DNA of 64,000 nucleotides, taken from the NCBI RefSeq assembly GCF_013409365.1, contig NZ_JACCBA010000001.1:8618001-8682000 (forward strand), in the 5' to 3' direction. The stretch comes from Actinomadura luteofluorescens. GTDB taxonomy: Bacteria > Actinomycetota > Actinomycetes > Streptosporangiales > Streptosporangiaceae. Positions 6,925 through 15,480 of the stretch are shown here, in pieces. The first letter of the stretch is position 1. The number at the start of each line of letters is the position of its first letter. Under the pieces are notes generated by a model, which saw only the letters and a list, made by a program, of their open reading frames with translations, had not been told where the DNA came from and made no database searches. The translations under genes and the position numbers were made by a program.

Positions 6925-7014
6925 GCCGGGGCCGCACCCGCTGCGGCCCCGGCCCGATCCCGTCCCCGCTCCTGCTGTGTCTCGCACGGCCCCGGCCACC
7001 TGGCCGGGGCCGTG
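6925..7014 (+). terminator. Tandem hairpins before traB
   Basis: GCCGGGGCCGCA (6925-6936) pairs with TGCGGCCCCGGC (6942-6953). A second, 13-bp perfect stem follows: CACGGCCCCGGCC (6985-6997) with GGCCGGGGCCGTG (7002-7014). Then comes CCCCTTTCCC and the traB ribosome site. Confidence 0.55.
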
Positions 7015-7046
7015 CCCCTTTCCCACCCCTGAAGGAGGCTGCCCCG

Positions 7047-9182
7047 ATGGCGCGCCGCACCCGTCAGCACCGTTCCGCCACCAGCTGGCGGGACGCCGCC
7101 CACCACAACCCCAACCGCACCCGCCGCGGCCCCACCGCCGGGGCCGTCGCGCTGACCGCTGTCCGTGGCTATGGCCGATGGGTGGCGCGCTCGCCCGACA
7201 CCCGCGGCCTGGCCAACGCCCTGGCCGTGCTGTATCCGCTCGGTGAGATCGGCCACCAGACCGGCGCTGACCCGCTCATGCTGGGGGCGTTCGCGCCCCC
7301 GGCGGCGCTGGCCGCCTGGGTCGGCACCCACAAAAAGCACGCCAGCCCCCGCTACTCGGCCACCGTCGCCGCGACCGCCGCCGGTGTCCCCGCATGGCTG
7401 GCCACCGCCGCCCAGCTCGGCATCGTCAACCTGCACACCCTGCTGGCCTACACCGTCTCCGCTTCGGTGACGTGGTCGGCCTACACCTGGTCCGACGTGC
7501 TGAAACAGCGGCGCGCATGGGCCCGCGAGCAACTGAAGTGGGAAGAGCTGGCCACCGCCGCCGGGCTGGAAGGCTCCCGCCTGGTCGGCATGGACGACAC
7601 CCGGCTCGGCGTCCGGTTCCGCGTCGATGTCCGCGCCACCAACAAACGCGCCAGCCAGCTGGCCGGGAACGGCAAGGGCCTGGCCGAAGACATCGCCGCG
7701 CAGATCGGCCTGCCCGCCGAACGGGTCCGCATCACCACCGACGACAAGCACGCCGGGATCATCCGCGTCCTGGTCCAGATGACCGACCCCTGGGAAGAGC
7801 CCGTGCTGCACCCGGCGATGCCCGCCCACCCCGACCGCGCCACCGTGCCCGCCTCCCGCGAACAGATCGCCGCCGCCCGGCGCTCGATCAAGGGGATGCC
7901 GCTGGTGGTCGGAATGGACCCCGACACCGGCAACGACATGACGGTCACCCTCTTCGACCACGAGGGCGGTCACCACGCGTTCATCGTGGCCCCGACCGGC
8001 AGCGGGAAGACCACGCTCTACAACAACCTGATCGAACAGGCCACCACCTGCGATGACGTGCTGGTGTGGGGGATCGACCTGGGCAAGGGCACCATCGGTC
8101 GGTTCTGGGGCCCGACCCTGGACGCCGACGCCGGTATCAGCGAACAGGACAGGGCCCTAGCCATCCTGCAATGGGCGCGCACCGTGGTCGAGGACCGCTC
8201 GCAGGCCAGCGGCGGAAAGAACCACATCCCCAGCCCCACCGAGCCCGTCATCCTGGTGTTCGTCGACGAGCTGGACACCCTCACCGGGATGCACTCACCC
8301 ATCGCGTATGAGGCCAAAGAGCACGTGGAGCAGCTCTGGCGGCGGGGACGCTCGGCCGGGGTGATCCTGCTGACCGCCTCACAGCGCGGCGTCCAGCAGT
8401 ACACCGGATCCAAGGACCCCAACGCCAACGCCGACTACCGCATCGTGCTGCGGATGAAGCGCGCCAGCGAGATGGGCAACGCCATCGAGGATTGGGAAGC
8501 CGCCGGCATGCCCAACATGGCCACCTACGCCCGCGGCGTGAAAGGCGTCGCCCTGGTGGTGGACGGCGAAAACACCTGGACCGCCGGACGCGTCCGCGAC
8601 CTGTCCGACCTGAACGCCGTCGAAGACCTCGCCAAGCGCCGCGGCGCACCGGTCGCCACCCTGGAACCGGCCATCGCCGCCAAGCTGCCCGGCTACGCCG
8701 ACCGGCACCGCACCCCCGCCCACACCGGCGGCCGATCCGGCGGCGCGCCCAGCGGGCACACGCCCGACCACGACCCCGCCCCCACCGCCCTGCCCAAGAC
8801 AAGGGACGGGTTCGGGGTCGACCCGGGCGACCGTGACGCCGTCGACCGGCTCGCCAGCGAGCTGGTGGCCGAAGTGGAAGCCCGGCTGCGCGACATGCCC
8901 GAACCGCCCAAGCAGGGCATCCCGCTGGCCGACCTGGTCAAGGCCAACCAGTCCATCAAGGTCCCCGACGACGCCGCCCGGACCATCCTGGACCTGCTCA
9001 CCGAACGCGGCCCGGAAGGTGCCCGCCGAGACGAGCTGGTGACCGCCCTGGGCAAGCCCGAGAGCACCGTCAAAAAGTGGCTGGCCGCCATGCGCAGCCA
9101 CGACCTGATCACCCGACACGGCAGCACCAAAGCCGCCCGCTACTACCTCCCCGACAACCACCCCGACAACCACACACAGTGA
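7047..9182 (+). CDS. traB: TraB/FtsK-type DNA translocase
   Basis: A 711-residue conjugation motor. N-terminal residues about 30-150 contain hydrophobic helices for membrane anchoring. The FtsK/SpoIIIE ATPase core has a Walker A APTGSGKTT at 315-323 and a Walker B VILVFVDELD at 401-410. Residues about 545-620 form a Pro-rich linker, and the last 90 residues are a winged helix (ARRDELVTALGKPESTVKKW), the part that in this family reads short repeated recognition sequences. It would pump double-stranded element DNA between mycelia. GAAGGAGG upstream supports the ATG. A repeat array just beyond its stop is the likely recognition locus. Confidence 0.93.
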   Translation: MARRTRQHRSATSWRDAAHHNPNRTRRGPTAGAVALTAVRGYGRWVARSPDTRGLANALAVLYPLGEIGHQTGADPLMLGAFAPPAALAAWVGTHKKHASPRYSATVAATAAGVPAWLATAAQLGIVNLHTLLAYTVSASVTWSAYTWSDVLKQRRAWAREQLKWEELATAAGLEGSRLVGMDDTRLGVRFRVDVRATNKRASQLAGNGKGLAEDIAAQIGLPAERVRITTDDKHAGIIRVLVQMTDPWEEPVLHPAMPAHPDRATVPASREQIAAARRSIKGMPLVVGMDPDTGNDMTVTLFDHEGGHHAFIVAPTGSGKTTLYNNLIEQATTCDDVLVWGIDLGKGTIGRFWGPTLDADAGISEQDRALAILQWARTVVEDRSQASGGKNHIPSPTEPVILVFVDELDTLTGMHSPIAYEAKEHVEQLWRRGRSAGVILLTASQRGVQQYTGSKDPNANADYRIVLRMKRASEMGNAIEDWEAAGMPNMATYARGVKGVALVVDGENTWTAGRVRDLSDLNAVEDLAKRRGAPVATLEPAIAAKLPGYADRHRTPAHTGGRSGGAPSGHTPDHDPAPTALPKTRDGFGVDPGDRDAVDRLASELVAEVEARLRDMPEPPKQGIPLADLVKANQSIKVPDDAARTILDLLTERGPEGARRDELVTALGKPESTVKKWLAAMRSHDLITRHGSTKAARYYLPDNHPDNHTQ

Positions 9183-9194
9183 CCGAACCGGGGC

Positions 9195-9239
9195 CGACTT
9201 GGCCCACGACTTGGACCACGACTCGGCTCCACGACTTGG
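9195..9239 (+). repeat. CGACTTGG direct-repeat array (candidate clt / TraB recognition sites)
   Basis: Four 8-bp units, CGACTTGG at 9195, 9207 and 9232 and CGACTCGG at 9219, are spaced 12, 12 and 13 bp just 13 bases after the traB stop. An inverted partner GAGCCAAG (9268-9275) and two copies of AGAGAGCCAAAAC follow. Clustered 8-bp direct repeats beside traB are how TraB recognition loci look in Streptomyces plasmids; the assignment here is inference. Confidence 0.6.
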
Positions 9240-9275
9240 CTCCAACGCCCCCTATAGAGGGGGCAACGAGCCAAG
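9235..9275 (+). terminator. Extended cruciform after traB
   Basis: Inner stem GCCCCCT (9247-9253) with AGGGGGC (9258-9264), loop ATAG, is enclosed by CTTGGCTC (9235-9242) and GAGCCAAG (9268-9275). It may end the traB transcript or be part of the transfer locus. Confidence 0.5.
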
Positions 9276-9337
9276 AGAGCCAAAACCGAGAGAGCCAAAA
9301 CGGCTCTCACATTCCGTAACCACTCCTGCGGGTCCGC

Positions 9338-9378
9338 ACCCCCGGGACGGCACGGCCACCGCCGCGCCGCCCGGGGGT
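9338..9378 (+). terminator. Hairpin ACCCCCGGG/CCCGGGGGT
   Basis: ACCCCCGGG (9338-9346) pairs with CCCGGGGGT (9370-9378), followed by GTTTCGC, 39 bases before the next gene. Confidence 0.4.
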
Positions 9379-9416
9379 GTTTCGCATGCCCGCAACCATC
9401 TGGAAGGCGCCCAACC

Positions 9417-9728
9417 ATGCCGCTGTCCGCGCTGCACTCCCTCGCTCTGCTTGCCGTCGACACCGCCCCCCAGGACGACCGCGGCGGGCGCGGGTGGCTG
9501 CTGCTGATCCTCGCCGCCGCCGTCTACGGCCTCGGCTACGCGATCTCCATCCGCATCCACCCCTACAAGAACTGCCCCCGCTGCAACGGCTCGGGCCGCC
9601 ACCGGGGCGCCCTGTTCAGCCACGCCTACCGGGCCTGCGACCGATGCGGCGGAAAGGGCCGCGAGTACCGCGCGTTCGCCCACCGCCCCTACGCCCAGAA
9701 CGAGCACAAGCGCCGGGGTCGTCGATGA
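9417..9728 (+). CDS. Membrane-anchored DnaJ-like zinc protein
   Basis: A 103-residue protein with a single transmembrane helix at about residues 26-44 (WLLLILAAAVYGLGYAI) and two knuckles of the DnaJ type: CPRCNGSGRH at about 53-62 and CDRCGGKGRE at about 75-84, ending in a basic tail. The CxxCxGxG pattern binds zinc and in DnaJ binds unfolded protein. Its stop overlaps the start of the next gene (ATGA). Role in the element is unknown. Confidence 0.7.
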   Translation: MPLSALHSLALLAVDTAPQDDRGGRGWLLLILAAAVYGLGYAISIRIHPYKNCPRCNGSGRHRGALFSHAYRACDRCGGKGREYRAFAHRPYAQNEHKRRGRR

Positions 9729-10054
9729 CCCGCATCGGCCTGGACTGGCAGCACCGGCCGATGCTGTTCCACCCGTCCGGGTGCCTGCTGTGCTGCACCG
9801 TCCGCGTCACCAACGCAGGCGGCGGCAACCCCCGCCACCCGGCCAACTGCTCCAACTGCGGGCCGTCCTGGGAACACCGCCGCCCCGACCAGTGCGTCCA
9901 CTGCCACTGCACCGCCCACTTCCGCGACGACACCGGCCACCCCTGCCACAAGACATGCGCAGAGACCGCCATGCGACCCACCGCACTCAGCGGCCAGCGC
10001 GACGCCGACGACGCGGCCGGCACCGTTTGGGGCCTGAAAGGCAACGCCGCATGA
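9725..10054 (+). CDS. Cys/His-rich zinc protein, 109 aa
   Basis: Starts with ATGA over the previous stop. The product has about ten Cys and many His residues in successive pairs (CLLCC, NCSNCGP, QCVHCHC, HPCHKTC), enough for two or more zinc sites. It ends one codon into the following methyltransferase start, so all three genes are translationally coupled. No function is recognised; the Cys spacing has no match I know. Confidence 0.65.
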   Translation: MTRIGLDWQHRPMLFHPSGCLLCCTVRVTNAGGGNPRHPANCSNCGPSWEHRRPDQCVHCHCTAHFRDDTGHPCHKTCAETAMRPTALSGQRDADDAAGTVWGLKGNAA

Positions 10055-11022
10055 CCTTTTCACTGCCGCTGTCCCTGGGATCGATGTGCACCGGCTACGG
10101 CGGGCTGGACCTAGCCGTCGCCGAGGTGCTCGACGTGGCCCCGGTGTGGGTTGCCGATCCCGCGCCCGGCGCCGCGGCCGTGCTGGCGCACCGGTTCCCC
10201 GGTGTGCCCAATCTCGGCGACCTGACCGCCGTCGACTTCGGCCGGGTGCCGCCCGTGGATGTGCTGTGCGCCGGGTTCCCCTGCCAAGACCTGTCCTACG
10301 CCGGCCGAGGTGCCGGTATCCGTGAAGGGACCCGTAGTGGACTTTGGCACGTCATCGCCGACGCCGTGGGCGTCCTACGACCCCGCTACCTCGTCCTGAA
10401 GAACGTCTCAGCCATCGTTGCCCGGCGTCCCGGACTCGACGTCGTACTCGCCGACCTTGCCGCCCTCGGGTTCACTGCGGAATGGACGTGTCTACGCGCG
10501 TCCGACATCGGCGCCCCGCACGCCCGCAACCGCTGGTTCCTGGCTGCTGAAGACCCCCACCGCGCAACTGGCGGTCAACGGCGGCAGCCAGCACCCCGAC
10601 AAGCGCAGAGCTGGCGGGCACGGCCCGACACTGGCCGACGAGGTGGAGCACCTGCTCCCGACGCCCGCTGCCAGGGACGTCAAAGGGCCGGCGGCGCGCA
10701 AGAGCGGCATCCCGCAACTGCCCAACGTCGCCCTGGCGGTATCGGCTGGGGCGCCTACCGCCCCGCGATCGACCGGTGGGAGCACCTCACCGGCCGAACA
10801 GCTCCTCATCCCACTGAACCCACCGGACGCAACGGCGCCCACCGGTTGAGCCCCCTCTTCGTCGAATGGCTCATGGGCCTGCCCAACGGATGGGTCACCG
10901 ACGTCCCCGCACTGTCCCGCAACCAGCAACTCACGCTGCTCGGCAACGGCGTGCTTCCACGCCAGGGCGCCGCCGCCCTAGCGGGCCTGTTCGCCCGCCT
11001 GTCCGCCGATCGCACGCCTTAG
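10051..11022 (+). pseudogene. C5-cytosine DNA methyltransferase, probably inactive
   Basis: The N-terminal part is a Dcm-type methyltransferase: motif I region SLGSMCTGYGGLDLA, motif IV-type GFPCQDLS with the PCQ Cys at residue 78. Two things are wrong. The ENV motif reads LKNV, Lys-117 replacing the catalytic Glu (AAG at 10399). And from about 10545 to about 10740 family-like sequence (LLKTPTAQLAVNGG, HGPTLADEVEHLLPTPAARD) lies in the +1 frame, while the correct frame returns for WGAYRPAIDRWEHL and the C-terminal FVEWLMGLPNGWVTD. A compensated insertion and deletion keep the frame open with about 65 scrambled residues where the target-recognition part begins. It could otherwise be read as a 323-residue intact protein. 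Confidence 0.7.
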
Positions 11023-11036
11023 GAGGGGAACGCAGC

Positions 11037-11954
11037 ATGACCTCCCACCAGCCACCGGCCCCCGGCGTGCTGGCCCGCTACGCGCTGGCCGCCGCCGCGC
11101 GCGGCTGGCACGTCTTCCCGCTGGCCCCCGGCGACAAGGAACCGCCCCGCGGGGTGCGGTGGACCAAGGTCGCCACCACCGATCCCGAGGTGATCCGGCG
11201 TATCTGGGCACGTCGCCCTTACAACATCGGGATTGCGTGCGGGCCCTCGGGCCTGGTCGTGATCGACCTGGACATGCCCAAGCCCCGCGAGCACCCGCCG
11301 GAACGGTGGGCGGTGCCCGGCGTCAACGACGGAACCGACGTGTTCGCCATGGTGTGCGAACAGGCAGGCCAGCCGATGCCGCTGGAGACCTTCCACGTCC
11401 GCACCCGCCGCGGCGGGTCTCACCTGTACTTCACCGCGCCCGAGGGCATCCGGCTGACCAACACTTCCGATGACCGCGGGAACGGGCTGGGGTGGAAGGT
11501 CGACACCCGCGGCGACGGCGGATACGTCGTCGGCCCCGGCTCCTACGTCGATCTGCCCGACGGCACCGGCACATACGACCCGATCCATACCCCGGCCCCG
11601 GCCCCGCTGCCCGGCTGGCTCGCCGAACGGCTCCGACCCGCGCCGCTGCCGCCCCAACGCCCCGTCACGGTGCAGCTGGCGACCGGCAACCGCGGCGCCT
11701 ACCTGAACAAGGCGGTCACCGCCAGCCTGACCGCGATCGCCGACGCCTCCGAGGGGTGCCGCAACGCCACCTTGTACGGCGCCGCCGTCGCCCTCGGCCA
11801 GCTGGTGGCCGGGGGCGCCCTTGACCCCGATGACACCGAGCAACTGCTGACCGCTGCCGCCGTGCGCGCCGGGCTGGCTCTCATGCCTTCCCGTCGGACC
11901 GTCCGGTCCGGGTTCCGCGCCGGCACCCAACGCCCTAGGAGCGTCCCCACATGA
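11037..11954 (+). CDS. Bifunctional DNA primase/polymerase (prim-pol)
   Basis: AGGAGGGG at 11021-11028 marks the ATG at 11037. The 305-residue protein has the prim-pol fold: ARGWHVFPLAPGDKEP at about 21-36, the catalytic VVIDLD with Asp-77 and Asp-79, and RRGGSHLYF with His-129, followed by WKVDTRGDGGYVVGPGS. This family primes replication of AICEs and phages. A C-terminal helical region (about 215-305) probably contacts the partner ATPase, whose gene overlaps by 4 bases. Together they form the replication module next to the 13.6-kb iterons. Confidence 0.9.
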   Translation: MTSHQPPAPGVLARYALAAAARGWHVFPLAPGDKEPPRGVRWTKVATTDPEVIRRIWARRPYNIGIACGPSGLVVIDLDMPKPREHPPERWAVPGVNDGTDVFAMVCEQAGQPMPLETFHVRTRRGGSHLYFTAPEGIRLTNTSDDRGNGLGWKVDTRGDGGYVVGPGSYVDLPDGTGTYDPIHTPAPAPLPGWLAERLRPAPLPPQRPVTVQLATGNRGAYLNKAVTASLTAIADASEGCRNATLYGAAVALGQLVAGGALDPDDTEQLLTAAAVRAGLALMPSRRTVRSGFRAGTQRPRSVPT

Positions 11955-13525
11955 CGACCAAGCCGCACCTGCAAGTCGGCTCCGGCCCCGAGACCATCCG
12001 CGTGCTGAAGTCCGAACTCGCCAACGGCGCCCTGCCCGACACCTACGTCTCGGCCGGGTCCCTGGTCCACATGGAGACCGTCTCGGGTGGGCAGACGTCC
12101 CCGGCGGCCGACGAGGACTCGCCGCTGCCGGTGACCGCCAGCCCGGTCACTCCGGCCACCCTGGCGGGTCTGCTGGCCGAACACGCCTACGTCTACCGGC
12201 TCCGGACTCGCAGGAGCGGTCAGGGCAAGGAAGAGGTGGAGTTCTACGAGGAGGAGGTCACCCCGCCCCGCGAGATCCTGTCCTCGGTCCTGGCCGGGAA
12301 GACCTGGCCCGGCCTGGCGCCGCTGCACGGCGTCATCGGTGCCCCCGTGCTCCGCCGAGACGGCACCCTGGTTCAGAAGCCCGGCTATGACCCGGCCACC
12401 GGCCTGTATCTGGCGTCCAAGGTGGCGCTGCCGCCGGTCCCCGATCGGCCCCCCGCCCAGCAGGTGGCGGACGCCCGCGACTTCGTGCTGAACCGGTTCC
12501 TGCGCGACTTCCCCTGGTCCAGCGCGGCCGACCGCGCCAACTACCTGGCGCTGCTGGTCACCCCGATCCTGCGGCACTTCACCCGGTCGCTGACCCCGTT
12601 CGCGCTGATCGACGCGACCATGCCCGCGTCCGGCAAGTCCATCCTGACCGGCGGGCCCGGCATGCTCTACGGCCAGCGCGTCATCCCCTGGGCCTACACC
12701 GAAGAGGAACTCCGCAAGTCCATCACCGCCGTGTTCGCCGAACAGGTCGGCGTCGTGGTGTGGGACAACCTGGCCGAAGGCACCGTCATCGACTCGGCCA
12801 CCCTGGCCCTGCTCGTCACCGCCGGCGTGTGGTCAGACCGCCAGCTGGGCGCGTCCCGCAACGTCGCCACCGTCAACGACCGGCTCTGGATGGCTACCGG
12901 AAACAACCTCCAGGTCGGTGGGGACATGGCCTCCCGCACCGTCCGGGTGCACCTGGACCCCAACATGCCGCGGCCTGAGCAGCGCGACCAATCCCGGTTC
13001 GGGATCCCGCACCTGGACCAGTGGATCACCGACCCGCGCAACCAGCTCACCGTGCTGTGGCACCTCCTGGTCCTGGTCCTTGACTGGACCGGGAACGGTG
13101 CGCCGCGAGCCGACACGCTGTCGATGCGGCAGTTCACGCCGTGGGCGCAAGCTCTCGGCGGGTTCCTGGCCCATCACAGCATTGACGGGTTCCTTGCCAA
13201 CGCCGCCGACGTCCGCGGCATCGACGAGGACGAGAGCCGTTGGCGCGCGTTCCTGGCCTGCTGGCACGACCTGCACGGCATCGAGCCCATGACCGCCGCC
13301 GAGTTGCGCCGATCTGGCGACCCCGACCGGGTCGGCCTGGACGAACACGACCGGTGGGACGGCCAGTTCATCACCACCCACACCGGCCGCCTGCCCAACG
13401 CCCTGTCCCTCGGCCGACTGCTCACCGGGCAGGCCGGGCGGTGGCGCGGCGACTACGTCATCCGCTCGGCCAAGCACGACCGGGGCAACCGCAACGTGTT
13501 CTGGGTGGAGCACCACGAGCAGTGA
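11951..13525 (+). CDS. AICE replication ATPase/helicase-like protein
   Basis: A 524-residue protein overlapping the primase gene by ATGA. It has a P-loop-like ATMPASGKSIL at 222-232 and a Walker B-like VVVWDNL at 268-274, then a conserved TGVWSDRQLG-type and WMATGNN sensor segment at about 300-320. These fit the ATPase partner that follows prim-pol genes in actinomycete elements and is thought to unwind the origin. Residues 430-524 look like a regulatory winged-helix region. The iteron array begins 26 bases after its stop. Confidence 0.8.
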   Translation: MTTKPHLQVGSGPETIRVLKSELANGALPDTYVSAGSLVHMETVSGGQTSPAADEDSPLPVTASPVTPATLAGLLAEHAYVYRLRTRRSGQGKEEVEFYEEEVTPPREILSSVLAGKTWPGLAPLHGVIGAPVLRRDGTLVQKPGYDPATGLYLASKVALPPVPDRPPAQQVADARDFVLNRFLRDFPWSSAADRANYLALLVTPILRHFTRSLTPFALIDATMPASGKSILTGGPGMLYGQRVIPWAYTEEELRKSITAVFAEQVGVVVWDNLAEGTVIDSATLALLVTAGVWSDRQLGASRNVATVNDRLWMATGNNLQVGGDMASRTVRVHLDPNMPRPEQRDQSRFGIPHLDQWITDPRNQLTVLWHLLVLVLDWTGNGAPRADTLSMRQFTPWAQALGGFLAHHSIDGFLANAADVRGIDEDESRWRAFLACWHDLHGIEPMTAAELRRSGDPDRVGLDEHDRWDGQFITTHTGRLPNALSLGRLLTGQAGRWRGDYVIRSAKHDRGNRNVFWVEHHEQ

Positions 13526-13906
13526 CCCCGACCCAAAACCGCTGAAACATCCCGGCAACTCGGCAACTCGGCAAACCCGCCATCGACCTGCACAGACTCT
13601 TGCCGAGATACAGCGACCCGGCAAAAGTCCATCTCGGCATCTCGGCACCGGTTGCCGAGATAACCCCCGATTGCCGAGATAGCCCGGGGTCGAGCATCCC
13701 CATCTCGGCACCCATCACCGCAGGTCAGGCCCACATCTGCCGAGATGCCGAGATGCCGAGATGCTTCAGCCCCTCCCGCGCAGCGCAACGGCCGCCCCCA
13801 CCTACCGGGACGGCCGTCCCTCGCTCAGCACGTTGAAAGAGCCCCGGCGGACACACGACCAAGCACACCCGCCGGGGCCTCCCTCACAGATGGAGGTCGC
13901 CCCATC
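13526..13906. repeat. TGCCGAGAT iteron array, candidate replication origin
   Basis: This 381-base intergenic stretch has nine perfect TGCCGAGAT copies: forward at 13601, 13653, 13672, 13738, 13746 and 13754, reverse at 13631, 13639 and 13702. Three looser tandem units (CCCGGCAA, CTCGGCAA, CTCGGCAA) fill 13551-13574. The last three forward copies repeat every 8 bp. It lies between the replication genes and xis-int, where an AICE origin or an excisionase site would be expected. The remaining part (13763-13906) holds only the xis ribosome site TGGAGG. Confidence 0.75.
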
Positions 13907-14122
13907 ATGTCCGAACAGCCGCTGACCGTGCCGCCCGACATGCGCCTGTTCAAGGTCGAAGACGCTATGACCCTGCTGTCCCTCGGCCGCAACACCATCT
14001 TCGAACTCATCCGCTCCGGCCGCCTGCGATCGGTCAAGGAAGGCCGCTCCCGCCTCATCCCCGGCACCGCCATCACCGAGTACATCCAGCTGCTGGAGCA
14101 CGAGGCCGAACACGCTGCCTGA
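13907..14122 (+). CDS. xis: Excisionase / MerR-like DNA-binding protein
   Basis: TGGAGG at 13890-13895 supports ATG 13907. The 71-residue product is a winged helix of the excisionase class: LFKVEDAMTLLSLGRNTIFELI and a GRLRSVKEGRSRLIP wing. Such proteins bend DNA at the attachment site and steer the integrase to excision. It lies 30 bases before the integrase gene, the standard xis-int arrangement. The family often also regulates, so control of nearby genes through the iterons is possible. Confidence 0.88.
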   Translation: MSEQPLTVPPDMRLFKVEDAMTLLSLGRNTIFELIRSGRLRSVKEGRSRLIPGTAITEYIQLLEHEAEHAA

Positions 14123-14152
14123 GCCTCGCCCCCTACCCGTGAAAGGCCTTAG

Positions 14153-15469
14153 ATGACGAAGACCGCACTCGGCACCCCGGAAGAGCCGGACGCCGCTGGT
14201 AAGCGCAAGCAACGGAGTCGCTCCCGCGCCAACGGTGAAGGGTCGATCTTCCCCTACCGCAACGGCTACGCCGCCTACGTGTGGGTGACAACGCCGGCGG
14301 GGGAGCGCAAGAAGCGATGGGTCTACGGAAAGACGCGCGACGTCGTCCACGACAAGTACGTCAAGCTGCTGAACGAGGCCAAGCAACGGCCGATCGCCAC
14401 GACGGTGCCGACTGTCGAGAACTACCTGATCTACTGGCTCAGCGAGGTCATCGAGCCGAATCGTGAAGCCCAGACCTACGCCCAATACGAGACGCTCGCA
14501 CGCCTCTACGTCATCCCCGCTCTCGGCCGCAAGCGGCTCGACCGGCTGACCGTGCGCGACGTCCAGCAGTGGGTCAACAAGCTGCCGAACACGTGCCAGT
14601 GCTGTGCGCAGGGCAAGGATGCCGCACGGCCAGAACAGCACAGCGACCCGCGGAAGCGGCGCCGGTGCTGTGCAGTGGGCAAGTGCTGCAAGGCGTACCC
14701 GAGCCGACGGACGATCCAGGCGGCACGAAACACGCTGCGCGCGGCGCTTACCAACGCTCAAACGGAGGAAATCATCTCCCGCAACGTTGCGCGCATGGTG
14801 AAGTTGCCGACCATGCGCAAGCGAGCCCGTGGCAAGACGACATGGAGTGTTGAGGAGGCCCGAACCTTCCTGGAGTCTGCCAAAGACCAAGGGGACCCGC
14901 TCTATGCCGCATGGGTGCTAATCCTCGTCCTGGGGCTCAGGAAGGGTGAGGTTCTGGGGCTCCGGTGGGAAGACTTGGACCTGGACGCCGGCGAGTTGTC
15001 CGTCAGCATGCAACTGCAGCGGGTGCGCGGGCAGCTCATCCACAAGGAGCGCACCAAGACACAGGAATCCACCGACGTGCTACCACTCCCGGCAATCTGC
15101 GTGACCGCGCTCCGGATCCGTCAGAAGCGCCAGGAAGCTGAGAACGTTGCCCGCGACCGCAGGTGGGACGGCAAGGGACTCGTCTTCACCACGCGCCAGG
15201 GGCGACCGATAGAACCTCGGAACGTCAACCGCAGCTTCCTTCACCGGTGCGAGCGTGCCGGAGTCCGGACGATTCGAGTGCACGACACTCGCCACACGTG
15301 CGGCTCCCTGCTCGCCGCGCTTGACGTCCACCCACGGACGGCAATGCAGATCCTCCGACACAGCCAGATCAGTATCACGATGGAGATCTACACCGAAGTG
15401 CCCGCAGATATCACCAGAGAGGCCCTGAAGCGCTTGGGAGAGAGTCTCGGTAGACAACAGGAGGGCTAA
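14153..15469 (+). CDS. int: Tyrosine-recombinase integrase with Cys-rich insert
   Basis: A 438-residue integrase. Residues about 25-80 form the arm-binding domain, 85-215 the SAM-like core-binding domain and 225-430 the catalytic domain with Arg-263 (GLRKGE), the HDTR pair His-377/Arg-380, His-403 (LRHSQ) and nucleophile Tyr-413 (EIYTEV). The core-binding domain carries an insert of about 35 residues with seven Cys (148, 150, 151, 172, 173, 178, 179), seen in some actinomycete integrases. GC content is lower than in neighbours. It should recombine the tRNA-Pro 3' end. Confidence 0.93.
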   Translation: MTKTALGTPEEPDAAGKRKQRSRSRANGEGSIFPYRNGYAAYVWVTTPAGERKKRWVYGKTRDVVHDKYVKLLNEAKQRPIATTVPTVENYLIYWLSEVIEPNREAQTYAQYETLARLYVIPALGRKRLDRLTVRDVQQWVNKLPNTCQCCAQGKDAARPEQHSDPRKRRRCCAVGKCCKAYPSRRTIQAARNTLRAALTNAQTEEIISRNVARMVKLPTMRKRARGKTTWSVEEARTFLESAKDQGDPLYAAWVLILVLGLRKGEVLGLRWEDLDLDAGELSVSMQLQRVRGQLIHKERTKTQESTDVLPLPAICVTALRIRQKRQEAENVARDRRWDGKGLVFTTRQGRPIEPRNVNRSFLHRCERAGVRTIRVHDTRHTCGSLLAALDVHPRTAMQILRHSQISITMEIYTEVPADITREALKRLGESLGRQQEG

Positions 15470-15480
15470 TTGATCAAGTA

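Noticed and set aside
4273..7026. Very long open frame on the minus strand opposite the Spd-like gene
   Set aside because: It is the mirror of Glu/Arg coiled-coil and Pro/Ala-rich coding DNA; the product is low complexity, has no ribosome site and spans several real genes.
13551..13762. CRISPR array
   Set aside because: Units are 8 to 9 bp, in both orientations and without uniform spacers, so they are iterons rather than CRISPR repeats.
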